Of a stretch of 64,000 bases of DNA, positions 24,691 through 34,157 are shown piece by piece (the stretch's first letter is position 1; the number at the start of each line of letters is the position of its first letter). A program made the position numbers and the translations under genes. Under the pieces are notes generated by a model that saw only the letters and a program-made list of their open reading frames with translations, was not told the DNA's origin and did no database searches. Origin of the DNA: Nitratireductor alexandrii (GTDB taxonomy: Bacteria > Pseudomonadota > Alphaproteobacteria > Rhizobiales > Rhizobiaceae); NCBI RefSeq assembly GCF_004000215.1, contig NZ_RBVY01000009.1, positions 62,001 to 126,000 on the forward strand, read 5' to 3'.

Positions 24691-25251
24691 TTACACCCGG
24701 TCGTTGCCGTCCCAGGCCATGCGCGACAGGAAGTCGTCGAGCGGCGTTTCGGCCAGTCGCGAGAAATAGTTGGACAGCGTCTTCATGGCCAGGGCGACCA
24801 GGAGTTCGGCCGCCTGCTGCTGGGTGAAACCCGCCTCGAGAAAGGCCTTGATCGCCGCTTCGTCGGCCTTGCCGCGCCGTTCCAGCATGTGTTCGGTGAA
24901 CCCGCGCAGCGCCTGCAGCCGGGCGTCGTTGGCCGGCGCGCCGGCCCGTACCGCCTCGATCGCCTCCTTGTCGAGCTTGGCCATGCGCCCGCCCGAGGAG
25001 TGCGCCGCCACGCAATAGCGGCAGCCGTTGCGGGTGCTTGCCGTCAACAGGACGAGCTGCTGTTCGGCCGGCGTGAAGGACGACCGGGACAGGATCTCCG
25101 TCAGCGTCAGATAGGCTTCCAGCACGACCGGCGCGCCGGCCATCTGGCGGTAGAGATTGGGCAGCAGCCCGCCCATCTTCTCTTGCACGCCCGAAAGTTG
25201 CGCGCCGGCATTGCCCGGCGCGGACGCGGGGTCGAAAAGTTCGTATTGCAT
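24691..25251 (-). CDS. carboxymuconolactone decarboxylase / AhpD-like protein
   Basis: A 186-residue alpha-helical protein with the AhpD-like signature NGCRYCVAAHSSGGRM (CxxC followed by His) near residue 80. AhpD-type members are peroxidase-linked disulfide reductases; others are decarboxylases, and many have no known role. It is third in an operon with an aryl-CoA ligase and a flavin monooxygenase, starting 3 bases after the ligase stop. It may deal with peroxide from uncoupled oxygenase turnover, which is speculative. Confidence 0.85.
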   Translation of the reverse strand: MQYELFDPASAPGNAGAQLSGVQEKMGGLLPNLYRQMAGAPVVLEAYLTLTEILSRSSFTPAEQQLVLLTASTRNGCRYCVAAHSSGGRMAKLDKEAIEAVRAGAPANDARLQALRGFTEHMLERRGKADEAAIKAFLEAGFTQQQAAELLVALAMKTLSNYFSRLAETPLDDFLSRMAWDGNDRV

Positions 25252-25254
25252 TGT

Positions 25255-26823
25255 CTATCCTTGTTGGGGGTTGGGGGTGACCAGCATTGCCGCCAGCGCG
25301 CCGCGCATGACCTTGCGGGTCGGCGTCATCGGCAGTTTCGCAAGCGTTTCCAGCCTCTCGGGCCATTTATATTTGGCGACGCCGCGCGCCTCCAGCAGAG
25401 CACGGATGTCGTCGAGCGTGATCGACTGGCCGGGCCTGGCTTCCACGCACAGACAGGCGCGCTCGCCCAGGACGGCGTCGGGATAGGCGACCACGGCGCA
25501 GTGCAGCACGGCCGGGTGCGTGATCGCGATCAACTCGACCTCGACGGGATTGTATTTGACGCCGCCGCGATTGATCAGTTCCTTGGTCCGGCCGGTGAGC
25601 GTCAGATAGCCGGCCTGGTCGATGCGCGCGAGGTCGCCGGTGCGGAACCAGCCATCCGGGGTGAAAGCGCGTTCGGTTTCGGCCGGGTTGTTGAGATAGC
25701 CGGCAAAAACCGACGGACCGCGTACTTCCAGCTCGCCTTCTACGCCGGCTGCCGCCGTTTCGCCGGTCTCCGCCACGATCCGCAATTCGGTGCGCGGCGA
25801 CACCCGGCCGGCCGTGCCGGTGCGCGTTTCGAGCGGGTCTTGCGGACGGCCGAACGTGCCGGCCTGCAATTCGCTCATCCCCCAAAGCTGGATCACCGCG
25901 CCGTGGCTAAGCAGCGCGTCGACCGCCGCGGCGAGCGTGGGCGGAACGGTCGTGCCAGAAAGGCAAAGCACCTCCACCGAACGCAGATGCGCCGCCGTCA
26001 GGGTGCCCTCGGCGACCAGCGGGGCGAAATGCGCCGGCGCGGCAAACACATGGGTTGGCGCGAGCGCCTCGAGGTCCTGGGCGAATGAGGCTGGCTGGAA
26101 AACCGGCAGCAGCGTGATCGTCGCCCCGGCAGCCAGCGCCAGATGGACGGTGAACAGCCCGTAGAGATGCGACAGGGCCGCGACCGACAAGACCCGCGAG
26201 TTTGGCCCGATTCCGAGTTCGGCGACGGAGCGGAACGCGTTGCCGAGAAAGGCGCGCGCGGTGTGCGGCACGCCTTTTGGTTCGGCTGTGGTGCCGGAGG
26301 TATAAAGCAGAAGATAGGTGTCGTCGGGACCGGCTGCGGTTGCGGCCTTGAAGGGGGCTGCGCGCAGCAGCGCCGCGTAGGACAGGGTGCCGTCCACGGT
26401 TCCGCCGACGCTGATGACGTGCTCGAGTGTCGGCAGCTCGGCTTGCAGCGCCAGGATTTCGCTTGCCGGCGAGGTCCCGCCGGCGGCCGCGAGCGCGAAC
26501 ACCGCCTTGGCGCGGGCATGGCCGATGAGATAGCGCAATTCCTTGCTGCGATAGGGCATGTGCAGCGTCTGGAAGCTCGCGCCGAGCGCGGCCGTGGCCA
26601 GAAACGCGGTCACGAACGCGCGGCCATTGGGCAATTGCGCGGCCACGACGTCGCCCGTGCCGATGCCTGAAGCCGCCAGGCCCGCCGCGAGCCTGGCAAC
26701 GTCGTCGGCCAGCTCGGCGTAGCTGACGTCGGCGCCGTCGCCGCTGATCGCGACGGCGCTCGGGCGCTCGCGCCGGTGGACCTCCAGCCAGTCCGGCAGC
26801 GTCGCCAATTCGGTTGTCGGCAT
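25255..26823 (-). CDS. AMP-forming acid-CoA ligase (aryl-CoA ligase-like)
   Basis: A 522-residue ANL-superfamily enzyme: the P-loop YLLLYTSGTTAEPKGVPH (about residue 170), the QLWGMSELQ acceptor motif, GWFRTGDLARID and a C-terminal lysine region (PTRKVMRGAL). It adenylates a carboxylic acid and transfers it to CoA. Its place directly downstream of a salicylyl-/2-aminobenzoyl-CoA monooxygenase-like gene suggests a benzoate-type acid such as anthranilate or salicylate. The substrate pocket cannot be read with certainty, so the acid is an inference. Confidence 0.88.
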   Translation of the reverse strand: MPTTELATLPDWLEVHRRERPSAVAISGDGADVSYAELADDVARLAAGLAASGIGTGDVVAAQLPNGRAFVTAFLATAALGASFQTLHMPYRSKELRYLIGHARAKAVFALAAAGGTSPASEILALQAELPTLEHVISVGGTVDGTLSYAALLRAAPFKAATAAGPDDTYLLLYTSGTTAEPKGVPHTARAFLGNAFRSVAELGIGPNSRVLSVAALSHLYGLFTVHLALAAGATITLLPVFQPASFAQDLEALAPTHVFAAPAHFAPLVAEGTLTAAHLRSVEVLCLSGTTVPPTLAAAVDALLSHGAVIQLWGMSELQAGTFGRPQDPLETRTGTAGRVSPRTELRIVAETGETAAAGVEGELEVRGPSVFAGYLNNPAETERAFTPDGWFRTGDLARIDQAGYLTLTGRTKELINRGGVKYNPVEVELIAITHPAVLHCAVVAYPDAVLGERACLCVEARPGQSITLDDIRALLEARGVAKYKWPERLETLAKLPMTPTRKVMRGALAAMLVTPNPQQG

Positions 26824-26853
26824 TGATGGACCTCCCTCCTCGTGAACTCGCGG

Positions 26854-29202
26854 TCAGGCGAGATTATGCCGTCCGGGCGCGGCCTTCTTTTGCAGGTCGA
26901 CGAGTTTTTCACGCGTCTTTTCCTGCTCACGGAAGGCCTGCATGGCGCCGGACAGATATTGTTTCGGCCACATCGCCTCGTTGCGGGTCCCGTACCAGGC
27001 GGCGGCCTGATGGGTGAAAAACGGGTTCCACAGATGCGGCCGCGCCAGCGCGACCAGATCGGCGCGTCTGGTGTGCAGAATGGTGTTGATCTGCGCCGGT
27101 TCGGTGATCGCCCCGACCGCCATCGTGGCGATTTTCGGCACGTTGCGAACCGCTTCGGCCAGATGGGTCTGGAACATGCGCCCGTAAACAGGCTCCTGGT
27201 CGGCGACCGTTTGGCCGGCCGACACGTCGATCAGGTCGCAGCCGGCCTCGTGAAAGGCCGTCGCGATGGCGAGCAGATCCGCCTCCGACAGGCCGCCCTC
27301 CTTCCAGTCGGTGCCGGAGACCCGCACCGACATCGGCCGTTCGGACGGCCATTCCGCGCGCATGGCCGAAAACACCTCGAGCGGCCAGCGAAGCCGGTTT
27401 TCGATCGGCCCGCCATAGGCGTCGCTGCGCGTGTTGGTCAGCGGCGACAGGAAGCTGGCCAGCAGATAGCCGTGCGCGCAATGCAGTTCGAGCATGTCGA
27501 AACCCGCGCGCGCGGCACGCCGCGTCGAGGCCACGAACTGGTCGCGGATGCGCTCCATGCCGGCCCGGTCGAGCGCGGCCGGCACCGCGTTGACGCCGTC
27601 GACGAACGGGATCGGCGAGGCGGAGACGAGCGGCCAGTTGCGGCTTTCCTCGGCGATCGGCACGTCGGCCTTTTGCCAGCCGAGCTGGGTCGAGCCCTTG
27701 CGGCCGGCATGGCCGAGCTGCATGCAGATCTTGGCCCCCGAATGGGAATGCACGAAATCGACGATCTCGCGCCAGCGTCGCTCGTGCTCGTCGCTCCACA
27801 GGCCGGTGCAGCCTTCGGTGATGCGCGCCTCCGGCGACGGGCAGGTCATCTCGGTGACCATCAATCCCATGCCGCCCATCGCGTGCGAGCCGTAATGCAC
27901 CTTGTGCCAGTCGGTCGGATTTCCGTTTTCGTCGGCGCTGTACTGCGCCATCGCGCTCATCACGACCCGGTTGGACAACTCCATGTCGCGCAGGCGAAAG
28001 CGGGTGAACATCGGCGTCGGGCGGATGTCGCGCACGTCCTCGCCGGTTTCGCGCCAATGGCGCTCATACCAGGCGTCGTCGGCCCGTTGCACGAAGCCTG
28101 GATCGCGCAGCAGCAGATTGTCGTAGGTCACCGATTTCGCGCGACACATCACCACCATGGCGAATTGCAGCGGATCGAGATCCCATGAGCGGCCCATGTG
28201 CTCGAACCAGGCAAGCGAGACGTCGGCATTGTGCTGGGTGATCTGGCAGGGCGTGCGGCGTTCGCGGTCGTAGGCTTCGAAGGCGGCCTCGACGCCGTTG
28301 TGCTCATGCGCCACCAGCGCGTCCGACAGGGCGATGGCGCATTCCATCGCCAGCTTGGTGCCCGAGCCGATGGAAAAATGCGCCGACGCCTTGGCGTCGC
28401 CGAGGATGGCGATTTTTCCGGACCGCCAGGTCTCGCAGAACACGCGCGGGAAGCGGCGCCAGAACGAGCGGTTGAGCAGCAGGGGATGTCCCTCGAGCTC
28501 CTCGGCGAAGATGGCTTCGAGACGGCGTCGGGAATCCTCCTCGTCGAACTCGGAAAATCCGTGCCCCTGCCAGCACGCCTCGTCCATCTCGAACACCCAG
28601 GTCGAGCGGTCGGGCTGGTACTGGTAGCAATGCGCGCAGATGATGCCGTGTTCGGTCTCGCGGAAAAAATAGTTGAACGCGTCCATCGGGCGCGACGATC
28701 CCATCCAGCAGAAGCGGTTCTGCTTGAGCTCGGTCTTCGGGCGGAAATCCTCGGCAAAAGTCTCGCGAATGCGCGAATTGATGCCGTCGCTGGCCACGAT
28801 CACGTCGCTGTCGGCGAAACGTTCGGCGATCGTGTCCGGGTCGATTGTCGTCCCGAAGCTCAGCGCGACGCCCAGTTGCGCGCAGCGTTCCTGCAGGATG
28901 GTCAGCAATGTCTGGCGCGATACGCCGCAAAAGCCGTTGCCGCCGATGCGGATTTCCTCGCCTTTGAAATGAATGGCGACATCCTGCCAGTAGGCGAGTT
29001 CCTCGCGCATGCGCTCGAAGACCGGCTTGTCGCGGCTCAGGAATTCGTCGAGCGTCTCGTCGGAAAAGACGACGCCGAAGCCGAACGTGTCGTCGGCCTG
29101 GTTCTGCTCGAACACTTCCACCGTCCAGTCCGGCCGGGCCTTTTTGGTCAAGAGCGCGAGATAGAGGCCCCCCGGGCCGCCTCCGACGACGGTGATCTTC
29201 AT
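26854..29202 (-). CDS. bifunctional FAD monooxygenase / Old Yellow Enzyme reductase acting on an aryl-CoA
   Basis: A 782-residue fusion. The N-terminal half (about 1-385) is a group A flavin monooxygenase with VVGGGPGGLYLALL, DGINSRIRE and LGDAKASAHFSIGSGTKLAM. The C-terminal half (about 395-770) is an FMN NADH:flavin oxidoreductase with FRLRDMELSNRVVMSAMAQY, GHAGRKGSTQLGW and LHCAHGYLLASFLSP. Size and order match 2-aminobenzoyl-CoA monooxygenase/reductase and the proteins annotated as salicylyl-CoA 5-hydroxylase/oxidoreductase. It would hydroxylate and partly reduce an aromatic CoA thioester. It is first in the operon with ligase and AhpD-like genes, facing a MarR gene. Confidence 0.9.
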   Translation of the reverse strand: MKITVVGGGPGGLYLALLTKKARPDWTVEVFEQNQADDTFGFGVVFSDETLDEFLSRDKPVFERMREELAYWQDVAIHFKGEEIRIGGNGFCGVSRQTLLTILQERCAQLGVALSFGTTIDPDTIAERFADSDVIVASDGINSRIRETFAEDFRPKTELKQNRFCWMGSSRPMDAFNYFFRETEHGIICAHCYQYQPDRSTWVFEMDEACWQGHGFSEFDEEDSRRRLEAIFAEELEGHPLLLNRSFWRRFPRVFCETWRSGKIAILGDAKASAHFSIGSGTKLAMECAIALSDALVAHEHNGVEAAFEAYDRERRTPCQITQHNADVSLAWFEHMGRSWDLDPLQFAMVVMCRAKSVTYDNLLLRDPGFVQRADDAWYERHWRETGEDVRDIRPTPMFTRFRLRDMELSNRVVMSAMAQYSADENGNPTDWHKVHYGSHAMGGMGLMVTEMTCPSPEARITEGCTGLWSDEHERRWREIVDFVHSHSGAKICMQLGHAGRKGSTQLGWQKADVPIAEESRNWPLVSASPIPFVDGVNAVPAALDRAGMERIRDQFVASTRRAARAGFDMLELHCAHGYLLASFLSPLTNTRSDAYGGPIENRLRWPLEVFSAMRAEWPSERPMSVRVSGTDWKEGGLSEADLLAIATAFHEAGCDLIDVSAGQTVADQEPVYGRMFQTHLAEAVRNVPKIATMAVGAITEPAQINTILHTRRADLVALARPHLWNPFFTHQAAAWYGTRNEAMWPKQYLSGAMQAFREQEKTREKLVDLQKKAAPGRHNLA

Positions 29203-29227
29203 GAATGGCGCTCCAGGCGGTCAATAA

Positions 29228-29262
29228 AATTATGTGTGAAAGCACGTATCATACACATAATT
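29228..29262. promoter_or_regulatory. MarR operator candidate between aromatic operon and regulator
   Basis: A perfect 10-base inverted repeat, AATTATGTGT (29228-29237) and ACACATAATT (29253-29262), separated by 15 bases, in the 123-base divergent gap. It is AT-rich against a GC-rich background and sits 26 bases upstream of the monooxygenase start, where a repressor would block its promoter. Confidence 0.6.
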
Positions 29263-29325
29263 GCCAATCAAGACACGACCGTGGTAGTTGGACCCCGGGC
29301 GTGGACAGCCGGAAAGGAACGGGCC

Positions 29326-29814
29326 TTGGCAACGGACGAGATGCTGGAGATCGACGGCGAGGCGTGCGTGCCGCGGCCCGATGAGCCGCTGGTCGACGCG
29401 CCGGAATATCTGATCTCCTTCCTGCAGCGTCTCAACCGCGATCAGATGGAAAGCGCGCTCAGGCCCTCGGGGCTGAAGCTCACCGGCTGGCGCATCCTGT
29501 CGTGCCTCGACGAGCGCGGCCCGATGTCGCTGCTGGACCTGGCCGAACTTTCGGTGATCGAGCGCACGGTGACGAGCCGTCTCGTCGATCGCCTGATCGC
29601 CGACGGCCTGGTCAGCAAGCAGGCATTCTCGCACGACAAGCGCATTTCGATCGTCGCGATAACCGGCAAGGGGCGGGGCCTGCTGGAGGCGAGCAATCTC
29701 GGCGTGCGCACGTTGCGCGCCCAGTTGTTCCGGGATTTTTCCGACGACGACTACCGTCAGCTTTGCCGTCTCCTGCAGCGCATGAAGGCGAATGCGCAGT
29801 CGCTGCGGCGCTGA
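29326..29814 (+). CDS. MarR-family transcriptional regulator of the aromatic operon
   Basis: A 162-residue MarR protein with the dimer/HTH core YLISFLQRLNRDQMESAL, LTGWRILSCLDERGPMSLLD, ERTVTSRLVDRLIADGLVSK and the basic wing HDKRISIVAITGKGRG. Divergent from the ligase/monooxygenase operon, it is probably its repressor, relieved by a CoA thioester or free acid as in related regulators. AAAGGAA sits 7 bases ahead of TTG 29326, favouring that start; ATG 29341 is the alternative and would lack a ribosome binding site. Confidence 0.88.
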   Translation: MATDEMLEIDGEACVPRPDEPLVDAPEYLISFLQRLNRDQMESALRPSGLKLTGWRILSCLDERGPMSLLDLAELSVIERTVTSRLVDRLIADGLVSKQAFSHDKRISIVAITGKGRGLLEASNLGVRTLRAQLFRDFSDDDYRQLCRLLQRMKANAQSLRR

Positions 29815-30079
29815 ACATGGCTTTGGATCGGGATCCGACCTTTTCGACCGTGGCCGGGCATCGCATCCGGCCTGCGCGGAACCTGATGCGCGACCCGCGC
29901 GCCACGGGCTTTATCGAGCCCTCCGCTTCCGCCGGACCGGAGATTCGGCGGACGCAGCAAAGGCCGCGCCGCGCTGCCAGCCCGGCTTCGACGGGCGCCG
30001 CGCCGCTAGCTGGCATTAATCCATCCGCCGGATGGCGTTGCTTTCATCTAAGTGATTGAAAAATATAAAGAAAAAGAGA

Positions 30080-30169
<90 letters not shown>

Positions 30170-30485
30170 GCAGGCGACGCGTCCGCGCGGGCGGACCGGT
30201 CATCCGCGCTCATCTAGTCGATATGGCCGCGAATGCCAAGCCGTCGCGACACGGAATTTGGCGCCGGCCGGCCGACGCCCGCCGCGCGCATGCCCGGGCG
30301 GGGCGCAACCGGCTCGGTTCTACGACGACCAAGCAAGAATCACCACCGCTTGCCCCGCGCGGCCGGCGGCGTGGGATGTCACATTCATGTGTGGCGATTG
30401 AAGCGCCGCGCGGTTGGCCATAAAAGGGGGCGGCGTCGAGGCCCGGGCGCGGGCGAAGGGGACGTCTCATGGCGGACACAACACG
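30170..30485. other. intergenic region without a recognised gene
   Basis: A 316-base gap between the tRNA and a small membrane-protein gene. GC-rich; open frames here have no start, motif or composition that would support a gene. It should hold the tRNA promoter (minus strand) near its left end. Nothing else recognised. Confidence 0.4.
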
Positions 30486-30824
30486 ATGATCAGGTTTGTT
30501 TTCCGGCTTCTGGCAACGATCGCGCTGGCCGTTGCCGTCATCATGGCCGTGCTCGACGCCACCCGTTCGGTCGCCTCCTCGGCGCTGGTCTTCACCCCGC
30601 TCGGCACGAGCTGGTATGCGGTCTCGCCCGACACGCTCAACCTCGCCCAGGCACTCACCCAGCGATATGTCCATCCGCTGCTGTGGGATCCGGTGATGAT
30701 CCGCATTCTCACCCTGCCGGGTTTTGCGGTGTTTTTCGGCCTCGCTTTGCTGCTTTATCTGATCGGCAGGCGGCCGCGCCGGCGCGGTGGTCCGCTCGGC
30801 CGCGCCAGTCGCAGCCTGTCCTGA
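30486..30824 (+). CDS. conserved-looking hypothetical membrane protein
   Basis: A 112-residue protein with an N-terminal hydrophobic helix (IRFVFRLLATIALAVAVIMA), a loop containing TPLGTSWYAVSPDTLNLAQA and a second helix (LPGFAVFFGLALLLYLIG) followed by a basic tail RRPRRRGG. No domain is recognised. ATG 30486 places the helix at the N-terminus; the frame extends upstream through non-coding-looking sequence. It lies 30 bases before a second msrA. Confidence 0.65.
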   Translation: MIRFVFRLLATIALAVAVIMAVLDATRSVASSALVFTPLGTSWYAVSPDTLNLAQALTQRYVHPLLWDPVMIRILTLPGFAVFFGLALLLYLIGRRPRRRGGPLGRASRSLS

Positions 30825-30854
30825 ACCGCCGGTGCGGAAGCGGAGCAAACAACG

Positions 30855-31520
30855 ATGTTCTTTTTAAGCGATATGCTGAACAAGAAACTCACCTTGCCGA
30901 CCGCCGACGAGGCGTTGCCAGGCCGCGCCAAGCCGATCGCCACGGCGGCCCGCCACGCCGTGTCGAAAAGGCCGTTGCGCGGGCCTTATCCGCAGGGTTT
31001 GGAACGCGCCTATTTCGGCATGGGCTGTTTCTGGGGTGCGGAGCGGCTGTTCTGGCAGACGCCGGGCGTGTGGGTCACCGCGGTCGGTTATGCCGGCGGT
31101 TTCACCCCCAACCCGACCTATCAGGAAACCTGTACCGGGCTGACCGGCCATGCCGAAATCGTGCTCGTGGTGTTCGACCCGACCGCGATCTCCTACCACG
31201 ATCTGCTGAAACTGTTCTGGGAAAGCCACGACCCGACCCAGCGCATGCGCCAGGGCAACGATGTCGGCACCGCCTACCGTTCGGCGATCTATACGGCAAA
31301 CGAGGCCCAGTCGCAGGCCGCGCTGGCCGCACGCGATGCCTATCAGGCGGTCTTGACCGGCGCCGGGCGCGGCCGCATCACCACCGAGATTGTCCCCGCC
31401 CCGGCCTTTTATTTCGCCGAGGCCGAGCACCAGCAATATCTGGCCAAGAACCCGTCCGGCTATTGCGGCTTGAAGGGCACCGGCCTGTCCTGCCCGCCGC
31501 GGGCCGCCGCGGCGGGCTAG
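30855..31520 (+). CDS. msrA: peptide-methionine (S)-S-oxide reductase, long form
   Basis: A 221-residue MsrA with about 45 extra N-terminal residues (no signal peptide), the active site [13 protein letters not shown] (Cys about 58), [29 protein letters not shown] and [13 protein letters not shown]. Two C-terminal cysteines ([15 protein letters not shown]) are placed like the resolving cysteines of two- or three-Cys MsrA enzymes. It is distinct from the short msrA at 10850, so the strain has two. Confidence 0.93.
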   Translation: MFFLSDMLNKKLTLPTADEALPGRAKPIATAARHAVSKRPLRGPYPQGLERAYFGMGCFWGAERLFWQTPGVWVTAVGYAGGFTPNPTYQETCTGLTGHAEIVLVVFDPTAISYHDLLKLFWESHDPTQRMRQGNDVGTAYRSAIYTANEAQSQAALAARDAYQAVLTGAGRGRITTEIVPAPAFYFAEAEHQQYLAKNPSGYCGLKGTGLSCPPRAAAAG

Positions 31521-31721
31521 AAAGCCGGTGCCGGTCTCCTGTGCCGGGCCCCGGTGCCGAGGCCCTTGTCCGGAAGGTCAAATTTCCGCGTGAATTTTGC
31601 GCGACGCCATGCAACAGTAAAAGGCCGAGCGGGCGACGAACCCGCGGGGCCAAGCGCGGCCGCGCGCCGGCGCGCGAAGCCAGACAAGAACCGTACGCAA
31701 GACCAACAGGGTGTGGATCAC

Positions 31722-32711
31722 ATGAAGCGTTTCGTATTCGGCCTCCTGGCCGCAACCGTTTTCACCGTCCCGGCCTTGGCCGCGGACATCAAGCCCGGCC
31801 TGCTGTTCGACCTGGGCGGCAAGTTCGACAAATCCTTCAACGAGGCCTCGTTCAACGGCGCGGAGAAGTTCAAGCAGGAGACCGGCATCGAATATGTCGA
31901 GTTCGAGATCTCCAACGACGCCCAGCGCGAGCAGGCGCTGCGTCGCTTCGCCGAGGACGGTCGCGACCCGATCGTGATGGCGGGCTTTTCCTGGGCCGCG
32001 GCGCTGGAAAAGGTGGCGGCGGAATATCCCGACACCGATTTCGCCATTATCGACATGGTGGTCGATGCGCCGAACGTGCGCTCGGTCGTCTATAACGAGC
32101 ACGAAGGCTCCTATCTGGTCGGCATGATGGCGGCGATGGCCTCCGACAGCAAGAAGGTCGGTTTCGTCGGCGGCATGGACATCCCGCTGATCCGCAAATT
32201 CGGCTGCGGCTATGTCGGCGGCGCCAAGGCGGCCGGGGCCACCGACGTCATCCAGAACATGACCGGCGACACGCCGGCGGCCTGGAACGACCCGACCAAG
32301 GGCGGCGAGATCGCCAAGTCGCAGATGGACCAGGGCGCCGACGTCATCTACGCCGCGGCCGGCGGCACCGGCGTGGGTGTCCTGCAGGCGGCGGCCGACG
32401 CCGGCAAGCTCGGCATCGGTGTCGATTCCAACCAGAACCACCTGCAGCCGGGCCATGTGCTGACCTCGATGCTCAAGCGCGTCGATGTGGCGGTCTACGA
32501 CGCCTTCACGGACGCCATGAACGACGAATTCGAAACCGGCATCAATGTGCTCGGCCTGGCCGAGAACGGCGTCGGTTACGCCATGGACGAAAACAACAAG
32601 GACCTCGTCAGCCAGGAAATGATCGACGCGGTCGAAAAGGCCAAGGCCGAGATCATCGCCGGCGATATCAAGGTCCACGACTACATGTCCGACAATTCCT
32701 GCCCGTACTGA
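31722..32711 (+). CDS. BMP-family nucleoside-binding protein of an ABC transporter
   Basis: A 329-residue periplasmic protein with signal peptide (MKRFVFGLLAATVFTVPALA) and the BMP/Med family core: GLLFDLGGKFDKSFNEASFNG, VVYNEHEGSYLVGMMAAMAS, GFVGGMDIPLIRKF and AAGGTGVGVLQAA. Relatives (PnrA, BmpA) bind purine nucleosides. The likely ATPase and permeases lie 4.6 kb away at 37353-40997, separated by minus-strand genes. ATG 31722 gives the signal peptide; no strong ribosome binding site precedes it. A rho-independent terminator follows, so it is transcribed alone. Confidence 0.92.
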   Translation: MKRFVFGLLAATVFTVPALAADIKPGLLFDLGGKFDKSFNEASFNGAEKFKQETGIEYVEFEISNDAQREQALRRFAEDGRDPIVMAGFSWAAALEKVAAEYPDTDFAIIDMVVDAPNVRSVVYNEHEGSYLVGMMAAMASDSKKVGFVGGMDIPLIRKFGCGYVGGAKAAGATDVIQNMTGDTPAAWNDPTKGGEIAKSQMDQGADVIYAAAGGTGVGVLQAAADAGKLGIGVDSNQNHLQPGHVLTSMLKRVDVAVYDAFTDAMNDEFETGINVLGLAENGVGYAMDENNKDLVSQEMIDAVEKAKAEIIAGDIKVHDYMSDNSCPY

Positions 32712-32734
32712 TCGGCACGGGCCGTTCGAGCCAA

Positions 32735-32766
32735 AAAAGCCGCCGGGCCCGTGCTCGGCGGCTTTT
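32735..32766 (+). terminator. rho-independent terminator after the BMP gene
   Basis: An 11-base perfect stem, AAAAGCCGCCG (32735-32745) pairing with CGGCGGCTTTT (32756-32766), a 10-base loop and a T run in the right arm, 24 bases after the BMP stop codon. Confidence 0.85.
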
Positions 32767-32951
32767 CGTTGGGCGCAGGCGACCGCATCCGATGACGGTC
32801 CGCTTCGGCTTGTATGGTCGCGGGGCGACGCCAGGCCCGACCCGCCCATGGCAGGTGGTCTTCCCGGCCGGGTGCTGTGGGCCATTTTGCAGCGCGCGCC
32901 GACGCGCTATTCAGGCCGCCGGCCGGATCGGCGGCAGACCATGGAGCGCGC

Positions 32952-34157
32952 ATGAGGCAGGACCCGACCCCCGCAGCCGCAGGACCGCGCCGCATCGCCG
33001 CCCTCGTCTTCCTGCTTCTGGCCGGTATCCTGGCGGGAACCCAGTTGGGCAAGATCGCGCCGCTGGTCGCCTGGTATCGCGCCGAAGCCGGCTTTTCGCT
33101 GGTCATGGTCGGTTGGCTGACCTCAACGCTCGGCCTGTTCGTGGCGCTCGCCGCCCTGCCGGCCGCCTTCGCCATCGACCGGGCCGGGCTCTACCGCTCC
33201 TATCTGGTGTCGGCGATCGCGCTTGGCGCCGGCGGTGTCGGCCTGGCGCTTTTCGACGGCCCGCTCGCCGCGCTTGCGGCGCGGCTGGTCGAGGCGTTCG
33301 GCTATCTCATCCTGGTGATCGCGATCCCCGCGCTGCTCGCCACGCTCGCGCCAGAGCGGCTGAAAGCGCCGGCGCTCGCCATCTGGGGCGGCTTCGTGCC
33401 GCTCGGTTACGCGGTGGCCGATTTCCTGTCCGCCGCCATGTTGCCGGCCCATGAGCCGCAATCATTCCTGCTGGTCAGTGTGGTGTCGTTCATCGTCCTG
33501 GCCGCGCTCGCCGCGTGGCTGGCGCGCGGCCTCGAGCCGATCGCCGACACGACGCGACAGGTCGCCGATACACCGGGCGCCGCGCGCATGGCGGCGTCGT
33601 TTTCGGCGTCGGTCGCGCTCTCCGCGCTCGCCTTCGGCGTCTACGTCATCCTGTCGATCGGCTTTTTCACCTTTCTGCCGAGTTTCGTCGCCGAGGGGCC
33701 GGCGGTGGCGCTGTCTGCCGGCATGATCGCGCTGCTGGTTCCGCTCGGCAACGTGCTTGCCGGCGTCCTGCTCAAGGGCGGCGACGCCCGGTTCGCCGCC
33801 CTTGTTGTCATGGCCGGGTTCCTGGTCAGCGCGGCGAGTGCGGTGCCGTTTTTCGGCGCTGCCGACCCGATTGTGGCGACGGTCTCGGCGATGGTCTTCG
33901 CGGTTGCCGGCGGGGTCGTTGCCGCCGCCATTTTCGCCAGCGTGCCCTTCATCGTGCCGCCGGGCGGGTCGTCGGCGATCGTCATCGGCCTGATCGCCCA
34001 GTCGGGCGGGCTCGGCACGCTCGCCGGGCCGCCGCTGGCCGGCTATATTATCGGACAATTCGGCTGGGCGGGTTTCGGCTGGACGCTGGCCGCCTTCAGC
34101 CTGCTCGGTTTTGCGTGCATGGCGCCGCTTCTGGCGCGGCGCCGGAGGCTGGCATGA
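32952..34157 (+). CDS. MFS transporter
   Basis: A 401-residue protein with about 12 hydrophobic helices and the MFS-like pattern GWLTSTLGLFVALAALPAAF with AIDRAGLYRS between helices 2 and 3. The substrate is unknown. ATG 32952 is preferred over earlier in-frame starts because it sits just before the first helix. It overlaps the following VOC gene by four bases (ATGA), so the two form a pair. Confidence 0.85.
   Translation: MRQDPTPAAAGPRRIAALVFLLLAGILAGTQLGKIAPLVAWYRAEAGFSLVMVGWLTSTLGLFVALAALPAAFAIDRAGLYRSYLVSAIALGAGGVGLALFDGPLAALAARLVEAFGYLILVIAIPALLATLAPERLKAPALAIWGGFVPLGYAVADFLSAAMLPAHEPQSFLLVSVVSFIVLAALAAWLARGLEPIADTTRQVADTPGAARMAASFSASVALSALAFGVYVILSIGFFTFLPSFVAEGPAVALSAGMIALLVPLGNVLAGVLLKGGDARFAALVVMAGFLVSAASAVPFFGAADPIVATVSAMVFAVAGGVVAAAIFASVPFIVPPGGSSAIVIGLIAQSGGLGTLAGPPLAGYIIGQFGWAGFGWTLAAFSLLGFACMAPLLARRRRLA

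Noticed and set aside
30016..30035. Palindrome CCATCCG-C-CGGATGG as a terminator after the MarR gene
   Set aside because: The stem is short, the loop tight and there is no T run on either side; position alone is not enough.
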